A stretch of DNA of 18,267 nt from Hymenopellis radicata (Eukaryota; Basidiomycota; Agaricomycetes; Agaricales; Physalacriaceae): NCBI GenBank assembly GCA_015501595.1, contig JADNRX010000910.1:1-18267 (forward strand). The letters run 5' to 3'. A program made the position numbers and the translations under genes. Shown here piece after piece: positions 1 through 7,540 of this stretch. Position 1 is the stretch's first letter. The number at the start of each line of letters is the position of its first letter. Under the pieces are notes generated by a model. That model worked only from the letters and a program-made list of their open reading frames with translations, was not told the origin of the DNA and made no database searches.

Positions 1-732
1 TTTTGAACGCGGTACCGACCATTCCTAGCGATGGATTGCAAGACCTTGTCTGCGTCGTAGAGGGCAGCAGGAAGGGTCTCTGTGCGACAGAGAGACGGTG
101 GAATGTCGGCCGGAGGAATGTCGGCCGTGGTGGTAGACGAGGAAGGCTGGGTTTCCTCTGGTGAATTATCTGTGCTATTCGAGGACGACGTTGAGGAGCC
201 GGACGACGTGCTGGACGACGATGGGGATCCAGCGAAAATTTAACATCGGATGGCCTGAGCGAGGCAGTAGCAGCATAGGTAAGGTCTGACGGACTACGGT
301 GGATCTCTGGTAAGATCGTGGTGGGGGTAGGGGAGAGACAGAGGAATGATTAGGTAATCGACCTGCAGTTGCAGGTGGAAGCACGGGAGTCGCAGGGGGA
401 GTAGGATGAGGCGTTAGATTTGGGGTCGGATTAACCACGACGACACGTGGGGGATCGGAGTCGGCCGCGGTGCGTCGGGACGGCGATCGCTGAGGGGTAT
501 CTGTGGCTGTGTATATCGCAATGGACACTGGCTCTGTGGTCGGGGTCGGTAGATGGGACCGCGGCTGTAGGGTAATAGCCTGTAGACTGATCTCGTCAAT
601 GACCTTGCCAATGTGGTGTGTTCGCGACGTTGGGCCCGCTGCGATGAAAGAATTAGCGTGCTCACTGTCGCCGACGTCGTGCAGACTTACCCTGCGGGTG
701 GGAGCCAGTAAATGTCGCGGGTGCCGTTCCAT
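1..732 (-). pseudogene. Gene X left copy, 5' part (frameshifted, cut by window edge)
   Basis: Bases 1-300 match exon 1 and part of intron 1 of gene X at 13685-13975. Two single-base deletions relative to the right copy (one near 235 in an A run, one near 270) break the frame. About 26 nt is also missing where the right copy encodes a Ser/Thr-rich stretch. An open frame of 185 codons runs from an ATG at 732 to 175. Its second half is rich in Pro, Thr and Ser, as expected for a disordered protein, and runs into the shared RSTVVRQ motif, so it is probably the ancestral N-terminus of gene X. The body of this copy would lie left of the window. It could still be functional if the indels are assembly errors. 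Confidence 0.6.
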
Positions 733-769
733 CCGCTGGCGACTCCGGGGTCAGCGGGCGGTACGTCTC

Positions 770-1165
770 TCCTTCTCTTCGTGGGTGGGGTGTCGGGTGA
801 GGAGATGTCTTCTGTGGGTCGTGTCTTCTCGAGTGTGGTCTATCCTGTGGCTGTGCTTAGTCGAGGTGTCTCCTCTTCGTGTGTCTTCTCCTCATGGGTA
901 TCATGTCGTCTTCCTGGGCGGGTCCTTCGCGCATGCGTCGTGCGGCCGTGCTTAGCCTCTTCGTGGGTGGGCCTTCTTCGGGTGTGCTGTCTCTCATGTG
1001 ACTGGGTGTGTCTCCTCTTCGTGCATCTCCTCCGCGTGCGTCTCCTCTTCGCGTGTGCGTCCTGCTCTCTTCGCAGACATGGTGGTGGGAGATAACGTGT
1101 GTACTGTGGCTGTGCGATGTGGCTGTGCTGACGTCTTCTTCGCGCCTCTTCTTCATTGCGTCTTC
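770..1165. repeat. Degenerate GT/CT-rich minisatellite
   Basis: Imperfect repeats of a roughly 15-nt pattern of the type GTGTCTCCTCTTCGT recur with variants through this stretch, giving strong strand asymmetry (G+T-rich top strand). Overlapping open frames on both strands here reflect the repeat composition, not genes. The right copy (about 14080-14210) has a much shorter version, so the tract expanded or contracted after the duplication. It lies just upstream of gene X's 5' end and could influence its promoter (inference). Confidence 0.7.
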
Positions 1166-1286
1166 GCTTGCGGGTCAATTTCAGAGGAGTTTTCTGTATT
1201 TCGCAGGCAAATCGATGTATTCTGTAGCAGAGTAGTCCTAATATAGTAATTACAAGCTACTCTCAATAAATCGCAAGTAGGACCAT

Positions 1287-1600
1287 AGTGCCCTGCTAAG
1301 TCGAGCTGGTCTTCTCGGCCGAGATCCAAACCGGAAGAGGTCCGTTACCCAGGGGTGGGGCTGGTGAGTGCAGCATCAGATCTCTCACACCTAGAATCAA
1401 AAAAAAAGGAGTCTCGGGTGCTGATTGCGCTACTCCAAGGAGGGCGGGCAGGAACCAGGCTAAACACCACCTGCGCGCAAGGTCGGTTCGGATGGAGGCA
1501 AAATGACCCCCACCATCCCAATACCTGGCTCGCACAGGCCCCGTCTTGGGCAGCCGAAGCCGTGGTGTTTGCCCCAGCACAAACGGACAGCTAAAAGATT
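1287..1600. other. Strongly conserved 310-nt block, left copy; function unknown
   Basis: This block is almost identical to 14306-14620. A run of about 100 nt in the middle (about 1459-1560) shows no difference that I can find, while flanking sequence differs more often. It contains the perfect 12-nt palindrome TCTCGGCCGAGA (1313-1324) and an A run whose length varies between copies. Short frames are open on both strands, so coding cannot be excluded. An untranslated RNA or the core of a short mobile element is equally possible. I could not match it to 5S, U1, U2, U6, RNase P or SRP RNA. Confidence 0.4.
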
Positions 1601-2172
1601 GAATGAGTGAGTTTAATGCGAGTCACTGCCACGTACCGTGCTGCCGTCGAATTCGTAGCACTGAAGCCCGCGAATCGAGGCAACCTAGAATTAGCAGAAC
1701 GCGCATACCGGGAATCGAACCAGAGACATCTAGAGGATTGACGCGTTAGGTGGTGGTGACGGAAGGAGGAAAGACACTAACCCGATTGTGACCAAAGTTG
1801 ACGGAACCAAGCGTGCTGATGAGAGAATACCCAGAGCATCAAGCGACAGTCGACAGAATGACGGTCAAGCATAGCAAGGATAAGACAAGTGATCTGGACT
1901 CATAACTCAAGTCAGATGACGGTGGCGGTAAAAGGCAAGAGGCACTTACTCGATTGGATCGCAGTCAAGAAAACTCCAAGGAGTCGACGTGAGAGAACAG
2001 TCAAGGTAATGTACAGGAAGAGAACAGCGGTCGAGAATAACGACAGCATAACGGCAAGAGGGAAAGATGGGTGATAGGAATGAACAGCAATTCTCGAGGT
2101 CTTTATACCTCTGGAGATTAAGGTTTCATATAGTGGGCGCGCGTCTGGACCCGAGATCACTAAGCCAGTGAC
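1601..2172. other. Non-genic stretch with a tRNA B-box-like motif
   Basis: No gene is supported here. On the minus strand 1711-1721 reads GGTTCGATTCC, matching the internal B box of tRNA promoters, and a weak A-box-like GGGTTAGTG lies about 60 nt upstream of it on that strand. No acceptor stem pairs, so it is not an intact tRNA gene. The right copy keeps the motif at 14734-14744. Short open frames near 1889-2160 on both strands look like chance. Confidence 0.35.
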
Positions 2173-2783
2173 TCATGCGCAGTATGGGCGCGCCGTCGCA
2201 TCACAACTGTATAATGTGGCCAAAGTTACATTCCAAGCGATTTCATCCTCCCGTGGTGTAGTTCAACGCGGACTGTCATTACAATTCGATAGATACACAT
2301 AACGTCGTCCTAGGGAGTTCATAGAGTACTGTAGCTTGAAAACAAGAACGAGCCATTAGCCGCACATCCCGTAAACTGCAGGGCGGTCTTGGTAACTGAT
2401 GCTACGAATATTGCAGAATGACGGCACTCACTTGGACTCTCTGCATATTCCTGACTTGAGAACGTGAATCCAGTACTACCGGATGTGTTAGGAATAGTCA
2501 ACCACTGAGAGGAATATAACTGTGTACCATAGGATACGCCACAGACTAATTTCCAGACGAGGACCTGAGCCAAGTGTGTGTGTCAAGGCAACGATCGGAC
2601 ACGAAAATAGCTCTTACACAGGGGAATATTCCTCCGGCGGGGACCTGAATTCGTTCTGTGGACGAACATCAGTTTGTAGTCACCATTCCACCTTTCCCTC
2701 TTACCGTCACCTCCGCATACAACGTCAAGGCTAGAAACGCGTAAATTCTGCCACAAGCTCGTCTTCGCCTTCAGCCTGCTCGT
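2173..2783 (-). pseudogene. Intron-bearing minus-strand gene remnant, left copy
   Basis: The minus strand shows a spliced pattern: an exon ending at 2705, an intron 2704-2656, a 38-nt exon 2655-2618, an intron 2617-2565 (donor GTAAGA), an exon 2564-2432, and an intron starting at 2431 (donor GTGAGT). The joined frame across the first three exons is open in this copy. It gives a hydrophobic stretch, then a Ser/Thr/Gly-rich stretch containing IPNTSGSTGFTFSSQ. A last exon ending at the TGA at 2175-2173 keeps the same frame and stop as the right copy apart from one internal TGA. The start ATG of the right copy is ACG here (2783-2781). The family is unknown; it may be a secreted or surface protein (inference). 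Confidence 0.4.
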
Positions 2784-2819
2784 CCGCTGAATTTCTATCG
2801 TCTCAGCCCATTCCTGGAG

Positions 2820-3515
2820 ATGAGCAAGTTCACCTTGTCCGTTGGCGTCATTCTAGAACTGATGAATCAACAAGCATTGCCCGTGAGCAACCCGCGAGTC
2901 CGCCGTTCGCATGTAATCCATCGACCAGGTAAGCAGGAATAGTACCTGGTCTGAGAGCAAGTGCTCAATTCGTCGAGATACGTCGTCAACAAGTTCGCCA
3001 TGGCGCAACAAGGTGTGTAGAGTTAGCTATGTGATACGCGACAAGATCCTGATGATTTCCACAGTCCTAGTCGCTCAATTCGTCGAGAAATGGAGCCAGA
3101 TTTTAGTGGAGGAGGACAACGACACAGAGAAAGGTGCGTCGCGATATCCGAATTGCTGGAACGATTAACAATGTTCGTAGACCCAGGGTGCGAGTCAGAG
3201 TCGCTCAAATCGCCGAGAACCGTAGTCAGAATTTGCGGGCAGTTGTGACACAACGTGCGTAGTTGATTCCAACGCGTTGTTCCAAGCTGACTCGAGCTAG
3301 GATTCAATTCGTCAAGAAGTGAAGGATTTCCGGAGACGGCGTCGTCAGCAAAGGCACGTCAAGATAGCCGAAGTCGGGACCTGTAGAAGCCGGCATTCAA
3401 AGGGGAGAAGGGTCGTTTTCAAGAAACGACATGACGGGCAGAGGCAAAGGAGACGTCGATCATCCAAATGCGGCAAGTTGATGCTTAGCCTTGCACCATC
3501 ATCTCCTTCGGCTTG
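2820..3515 (+). pseudogene. Small multi-exon gene, left copy, broken
   Basis: Counterpart of 15831-16488. The predicted introns sit at 2883-2957, 3013-3064, 3134-3180 and 3255-3300. The fourth exon carries an in-frame TGA near 3245 that the right copy lacks. In the last exon one extra base shifts the frame past the right copy's stop and extends the Arg-rich tail. The first exon is unchanged apart from conservative differences. It is probably non-functional, though a different splicing cannot be excluded. Confidence 0.4.
2963..3316 (+). repeat. Four copies of GCTCAATTCGTCGAGA-like motif, left copy
   Basis: Copies lie at 2963-2978 (perfect), 3073-3088 (perfect), 3203-3218 (two differences) and 3301-3316 (diverged). 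Each is in the 5' part of a predicted exon, 98-130 nt apart. This suggests the small exons arose by tandem duplication of one exon plus its intron. Confidence 0.65.
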
Positions 3516-3810
3516 AATGCTAACTCCTTGCAGATTCGACGCGTTAGCAGCTCCTAATCTGCTAATCTCCTTATAGTTCATCTCAAAACGCGACGAACGT
3601 GACCTTGGGAGTCTGAGCAGCGCGCGTGGCCTCGCCGGCCAGGCTTGGATCTCAGTCGAAAAGTGCGTTTTTCTCCTCTTTTTCACGCCATCCGTGGGGC
3701 TAATTTCAATCCAGATAGCCTGTCAATCGCCGTCTCAATGCCAGGAGTCTTACCTTCTCAACAACGTAAATATCAAACTCGTTCACTCGGACAGGTGCAT
3801 CACACGGGCA
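3516..3810 (+). other. Degenerate leading unit of the exon-repeat array, left copy
   Basis: There is an intron-like stretch ending TGCTAACTCCTTGCAG near 3533, with a good branch site. After it comes GGCCTCGCCGGCC (about 3632), a motif that recurs in later units near 3900, 4160 and 4975. No continuous frame is kept. It appears to be the most decayed member of the repeat series that follows. Confidence 0.4.
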
Positions 3811-3829
3811 GCGGTGGCTTCGCCACCGC
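3811..3829 (+). repeat. 8-bp hairpin with TTC loop, unit 1, left copy
   Basis: GCGGTGGC, loop TTC, GCCACCGC: a perfect stem. The identical hairpin is at 16818-16836 in the right copy. Confidence 0.8.
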
Positions 3830-4064
3830 CATTCAGCATCCTTCAAAACGACCCGTTGCCATGGAAACGAAGTGGTCGCACTCAGGCAGCGTCGGCTGTC
3901 CTCGCCGGACCGGCTTCTGGTCCAGGAGAAAAGGTGTATTTAGTGCAATTTGCGCCTGCATGATTTCTAACCAGTTTTAATTAGATCTGAGTTACTGCGA
4001 CATTGAATCGGTACGTTTCGCTGTGTATTCCCTGGTATCTAGTTCTCATCGCTTTCTATCAGTC

Positions 4065-4083
4065 GGGGCGGCTTCGCCGCCCC
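4065..4083 (+). repeat. 8-bp hairpin with TTC loop, unit 2, left copy
   Basis: GGGGCGGC, loop TTC, GCCGCCCC: a perfect stem just after an intron acceptor. It has the same plan as 3811-3829 with different stem bases. Confidence 0.8.
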
Positions 4084-4456
4084 CTCACACACTCCAACAA
4101 GTCGACTACCAACGCCACACCTCAGGAACATGCGGCTTGGACTACTATAGCGTGTATTGGCCTCGCCGGCCCGGCTTTTTTTTCTGAAAAAAGGGTGCGA
4201 ATTCTTCGTTTAATTGTCGCATTAAATTCAGACCTTTTCTGTCAGTTCAACTCCGACCGTGTTACCATCAAATTCAACGCGAATTCCTTTAGTGCGGCAA
4301 CTTGTCACCCTTTTGCCGATCTGGATCTTGCTGGATTCGGGTTTCTGGACGAATTGGGACATTTTGACGGTGAAGTGCTCCAGGTACGTTACCTTGTTCT
4401 TCCAAAATTGCCGTGCTAACGTGTTATTCTAGCGCCATTGTGTCGTCTTCAACGCG

Positions 4457-4504
4457 GTGAACAGCGGCACTTCCACCCCTGCGCTCGCGCTCCGAGCCGT
4501 TCAC
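4457..4504 (+). repeat. 48-nt double-hairpin element in exon unit 3, left copy (variant)
   Basis: The outer arms are GTGAAC and GTTCAC, a 6-bp stem with A-T where units 4 and 5 have G-C. The second hairpin keeps a 5-bp stem (GCTCG with CGAGC). The first hairpin is largely lost. Length and reading frame equal those of the other units. Confidence 0.7.
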
Positions 4505-4873
4505 TCCTGGGATAGCGACGTCTCAGCAAATATCAACGCCACAGTTCTATACAATCACGCCCGCACCGAGATGCTGCTGCCCACGGATATTCTCTCAAGA
4601 CCTTGCTCGTTATCTTCGGTGTCGTTCCACCCCGTTGTTCCCTATGCCCACATTAAACCTTCTCAATCGCCCAAGACCCTAGGATTTCCAACGTGGTTCT
4701 ACAACCATCAGCCCAGCCTTCGGTTAATTTTGCCGCTGATGGCGATTTCGATCTCACGGAGCTCGGGTTTATCATCGCTTTAGGACATGTTGGTGACGCG
4801 GTACGTTATTTTGCTTTAGTGCAGTTTTCAGGCTAATTTCGTGGGACAGCATCGCGATATTAGTACAATCGCA

Positions 4874-4921
4874 GTGAGCAGCGGCGCTACCGCCGCTGCG
4901 CTCGCGCTGCGAGCTTCTCAC
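4874..4921 (+). repeat. 48-nt double-hairpin element in exon unit 4, left copy
   Basis: The outer arms GTGAG (4874-4878) and CTCAC (4917-4921) pair. Inside are a perfect 8-bp hairpin (CAGCGGCG, loop CTAC, CGCCGCTG) at 4879-4898 and a 6-bp hairpin (GCTCGC, loop GCT, GCGAGC) at 4900-4914. In the exon frame it encodes VSSGATAAALALRASH, exactly 16 codons. Confidence 0.8.
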
Positions 4922-5215
4922 TGCTGGTATCAAGACGTCTCCGGGAATATCAACGCCACACTCGAATTAGTCTCGCCGGACCTGGATGCTGGTCCCCATG
5001 GATAGTCGTTCAAGATATTGCTCGCTATCTCTGCCGTCTTCCCACCCCGTCGCTCGCTACGCTCACGTACGGCTGCACTATCGTTCGACCTTCTCATCTG
5101 GTGCGGAACCCAATGCGAACACTGCGACCATCAGCCCAGCCTTCGGCTAAATTCGGCGCTGATGGCGATCTGGATCTCATGGAGCTCGGGTTTATGCACG
5201 CTTTAGGACATCTTG

Positions 5216-5261
5216 CAACGGGATTGGTCAGCCCCAACTCATACTCATACTCATACTCTTG
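5216..5261 (+). repeat. 46-nt insertion with (ACTCAT)n microsatellite
   Basis: The right copy reads directly across this point (about 18215). The insert is flanked by CTTG on both sides (5212-5215 and 5258-5261), like a 4-nt target duplication, and carries ACTCAT repeats at 5236-5258. It adds one base beyond a multiple of three to the surrounding exon. Confidence 0.7.
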
Positions 5262-5352
5262 GTCATGAATTCGCGGAGGTACGTTAGTTTGCCTTTAGTT
5301 GCGTTTCCTCACTAATTTCGTGGGACAGCGTCTGGATATTAGTTCGATCGCA

Positions 5353-5400
5353 GTGAGCAGCGGTGCTACCACCGCTGCGCTCGCGCTGCGAGCTTCTCAC
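5353..5400 (+). repeat. 48-nt double-hairpin element in exon unit 5, left copy
   Basis: Same fold as 4874-4921. The first stem has T and A at the seventh pair instead of C and G (CAGCGGTG with CACCGCTG), so pairing is kept by two matched changes. One of them changes Ala to Thr. Confidence 0.8.
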
Positions 5401-5884
5401 TGCGATGATAACGACATCTTTCGGGAGCTCTATGCTACACTTGGAACACGTCCGTGCGTGACTGGAACTCCCGGGCTATGGCATCAAGGACTCGAGAGCC
5501 ATGCATCATGTACGCTCTCCCCGTCGGGTTCGTGCCTCAAATATTCTCTTGATCGTTTCACGGAGCTAATCAATCTACAGCTCGTATCGACGGCGAATTT
5601 AACCTCGTGCATTCGTCCTGGATCCTTGCGCTTCGTGTTCCCCTTGACTGACGACTTTTCCAGGACTGTCGCGACATTCTTGACGATTCGAGCCTCGTAC
5701 TGGTGAATGTCATTGCAGCGGAGGTCGTTCTCTTAGCTCACGGACACCGTCGCGACTTGGAAGCGTGCAGGTACGTACTTCCCGCTTCTGGACCATGTTT
5801 CATATGGAACTAACTCGTTTGTAGTTCCTGATATCGAAGGAGATTCCGCCGCTCACACCCCTGTATTCGGTTGGGTGGATCTGA

Positions 5885-6284
5885 GGCCATCGCGGGCATG
5901 GGGTGTAGGATACATTGTAGGAAATAGTAGAATACGTAGAGTAGACCCCACATGTTGTAGAATACCTTGCAATTCGACTTGATTAAAACTCTTGCTGCAT
6001 ATATGACCGATGTCGTTTACCGTGGCCTTGAAAAGTGTTATTTACATAGTACAAATCTGTATCTGAAGAATAGCATGTCTTTAAAGCACGATAAGACGTC
6101 CTAAAGCCTATCCTGAGTATTGTATGAGATGCCTCTATAACATGGTAAGTACCCAAAGTTGGACCAAAAGACAGATAGTAAGTTATACCACATGTCGACA
6201 CTTACGGAGAAGTGGGAATGTCCGAAACGTCCACTGAAAACATCTCGCTACGACGCCGTAAGATGGGCCTAAGAATTAGCAGAA
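5885..6284. other. Stretch after the exon array; no gene supported
   Basis: An A/T-richer stretch with repeated TAGAATA-like words near 5920-5965, plausibly the 3' end region of the decayed plus-strand gene. The short open frames here show no conserved feature. Confidence 0.3.
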
Positions 6285-6479
6285 GTGATCAAATGTACCC
6301 TGAACATGATGTCCGTCGGGTCGCCAAGTCCATTGGACGTATTCCAAGCAGAGGATTCGTTCCGCACGTTCAGCGGGTGGGCCGAGTCCTCACATTCTTC
6401 CAGGGCTCCAATCCTCTCGGAAGTAGCGGCAAAATATCGTGATCAAGTGTCAACATGCGGATATGGCAGCCCCAAGTGA
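6285..6479 (+). CDS. Hypothetical short ORF (64 aa)
   Basis: An ATG-started frame ending in TGA. It has an ordinary soluble composition (for example SPLDVFQAEDSFRTFSGWAE) and no recognised domain. There is no second copy in the window to test conservation, and its 3' end overlaps a minus-strand frame. It could be a chance ORF. Confidence 0.2.
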   Translation: MIKCTLNMMSVGSPSPLDVFQAEDSFRTFSGWAESSHSSRAPILSEVAAKYRDQVSTCGYGSPK

Positions 6480-6733
6480 TCGAGATCTCTTGAACTCGTA
6501 CCACACCATGTCCGGATTGAAGGCACTTACACTAACGCGCCCTTGTGCTTTCCCACTCTCACCAACGTCTAGTCGACCTGGATTTGCCTGGAGGTTTGCC
6601 TGTGCGTTACGTAAGTCAAATTCCGATGGTCCTTGAGACCGCGAACGCGTTCTGAAGCCGGGTTTTCGCGTCAGAGCCTCAGCGAGCTGCCTAGGACCCT
6701 GCACATCGATAGCACGAGGATTTTCGGAACCCT
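6450..6733 (-). CDS. Possible terminal exon of an unknown minus-strand gene
   Basis: A frame is open from just after a TCATAG acceptor-like site (about 6734) to a TGA at 6450, about 95 codons. It has a Gln/Arg/Ala-rich soluble composition (for example QGPRQLAEALTRKPGF). No ATG lies at the 5' end, so it would need an upstream exon that I could not define. An internal GTAAGT may be a donor. No family was recognised. Confidence 0.2.
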
Positions 6734-6980
6734 ATGACGTCTCTGGGGCACCGACAATCTTATCTCGTCCGCCATGGATCTGGGGAAATGACGCCAGCGG
6801 TCGTCTTCCTCCTCCGTCCCTCTGATGCTTTTGCGTAAAACTCGTTTCCCGCTTGCACTTGTGATATCTGACTGCTACATTAGGTGTATGCACCCTGAAT
6901 ATACTGTATGCGAGTCTCTGCCCGCTTCTACACCACTTTAATTCAACGTTAACGTGCGATTCGCGCAGTGTCACCAGTTT
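6734..6980. other. Stretch without a supported gene
   Basis: Two overlapping minus-strand frames are open here, but neither has a convincing start or conserved motif. I see no repeat. Confidence 0.2.
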
Positions 6981-7204
6981 ACGGAAAAGGTTCGTACCTT
7001 TTCCGTGTTCCAACGGCTTTCTTTTCTCGCTGACTGATGTGACATGATAGTTTAACGTACACGGAGCCTTTCTCCGTTCCCAAATGGGTGTAATTGGCAA
7101 CGCGACGCGTTGCAGCGAAAAAACACTCAGTAAGTTTTCTTTTATCTCCGGGTCTGGGCGCCCCATCATGACTCACATCAACTGTGCAGGGGTAGACCCT
7201 GCAC
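6981..7204. repeat. Cluster of four perfect hairpins
   Basis: 6981-7006: ACGGAAAAGGT, loop TCGT, ACCTTTTCCGT (11 bp). 7061-7077: ACGGAG, 5-nt loop, CTCCGT (6 bp). 7097-7113: GCAACGCG, one base, CGCGTTGC (8 bp). 7184-7204: GTGCAGGG, loop GTAGA, CCCTGCAC (8 bp). Four perfect inverted repeats within 224 nt is well above what the rest of the single-copy region shows. No function is assigned. Confidence 0.75.
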
Positions 7205-7540
7205 CTAATTCCAGCGTTCTGAGGGTTGGAAGCTTGGTTTGAGAACGGGAAAGTCGCCACGGTGCATTTGTGAGGAGGAGGTAAGTTTCATTCGGGTTGG
7301 CTTTACTACTGTGGCTATGGTCTGACTAGACGCTGCTCTGAAGATTACTCGAAAGTATTTAGTTATTCTTTTCGCTCCGTTGTTGCCAGGGCGGCGAATA
7401 GCGAATCAACGAGATTGCGTGGCGGCACAATCTGCGCCCAATATTCATCTATTCTCGTCCCACCCGACGGTCGCGCGTAACCGAAACCGAATGTATTGAT
7501 TGATGTACGTATTCTGCGGAGTTCAGAATGCTGGAGTAGT
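7205..7540. other. Upstream stretch before the decayed secreted-type gene
   Basis: No gene is supported. A 97-codon minus-strand frame overlaps 7363-7656, but it lies antisense to the promoter-like region and lacks an ATG at its 5' end. It probably contains upstream regulatory sequence of the gene to the right. Confidence 0.25.

Larger units (their letters stand above)
1..5330 (+). repeat. Segmental duplication, left copy
   Basis: This segment matches 13685-18267 in the same orientation and order. The match begins with the same sequence at base 1 and base 13686 and is still running at the right window edge, so neither outer limit is visible. Differences are scattered substitutions and small indels. 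Larger indels also occur: about 330-1100 is mostly absent from the right copy, and 46 nt at 5216-5261 is absent from the right copy. The offset falls from about 13.7 kb at gene X to about 12.95 kb at the right end because of these indels. There is no obvious excess of C-to-T change, and CpG stays common, so RIP-type mutation is not evident. It looks like a tandem segmental duplication rather than paired LTRs, since it contains several different genes. Confidence 0.93.
3809..5884 (+). pseudogene. Array of repeated phase-0 exons with ~50-nt introns, left copy
   Basis: Introns with GTACGT-type donors lie at 4011-4062, 4384-4432, 4801-4849, 5279-5328 and 5771-5824 (49-54 nt), mostly with GCTAAC, GCTAAT, ACTAAT or ACTAAC branch sites. 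The exons between them are related. Each ends with a motif like ELGFxxALGHLGHEFAE just before the intron, and the next begins like RxDISxIAVSSGAT just after it. Exon 4063-4383 is fully open (107 codons) and reads straight into the next. Exons 4433-4800, 4850-5278 and 5329-5770 carry frameshifts or stops. A last short exon, 5825-5884, ends in TGA. Exons of phase 0-0 can be duplicated without breaking frame, which fits the array. The family is unknown. It is now a decayed gene; whether the small gene at 2820 was its 5' end is open. Confidence 0.55.

Noticed and set aside
840..1178. Overlapping Arg-rich and Ser/Cys-rich open frames on both strands
   Set aside because: They are produced by the minisatellite; different frames are open at once and none is kept in the right copy.
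1300..1580. Resemblance to U2 (CTTCTCGGCC) or U6 (CTGCGCAAGG-like) snRNA
   Set aside because: Matches are about 10 nt long and the flanking invariant regions of both RNAs are absent.
1700..1790. An intact tRNA gene on the minus strand
   Set aside because: Only the B box fits. The acceptor strands do not pair, and no anticodon arm of normal size was found.
3345..3686. A minus-strand 113-codon frame opposite the Arg-rich exon
   Set aside because: Likely a shadow; it crosses predicted intron sites of the plus strand and is not kept in the right copy.
1..5330. RIP-type mutation of the duplicate
   Set aside because: Differences include transversions and indels, and CpG remains frequent in both copies. 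Only a small patch near 14760-14780 shows several G-to-A changes.
6732..7260. Two long minus-strand frames covering the hairpin cluster
   Set aside because: They overlap each other in different frames; the longer frame has an ATG start, but neither has a conserved motif, a second copy for comparison or splice support.
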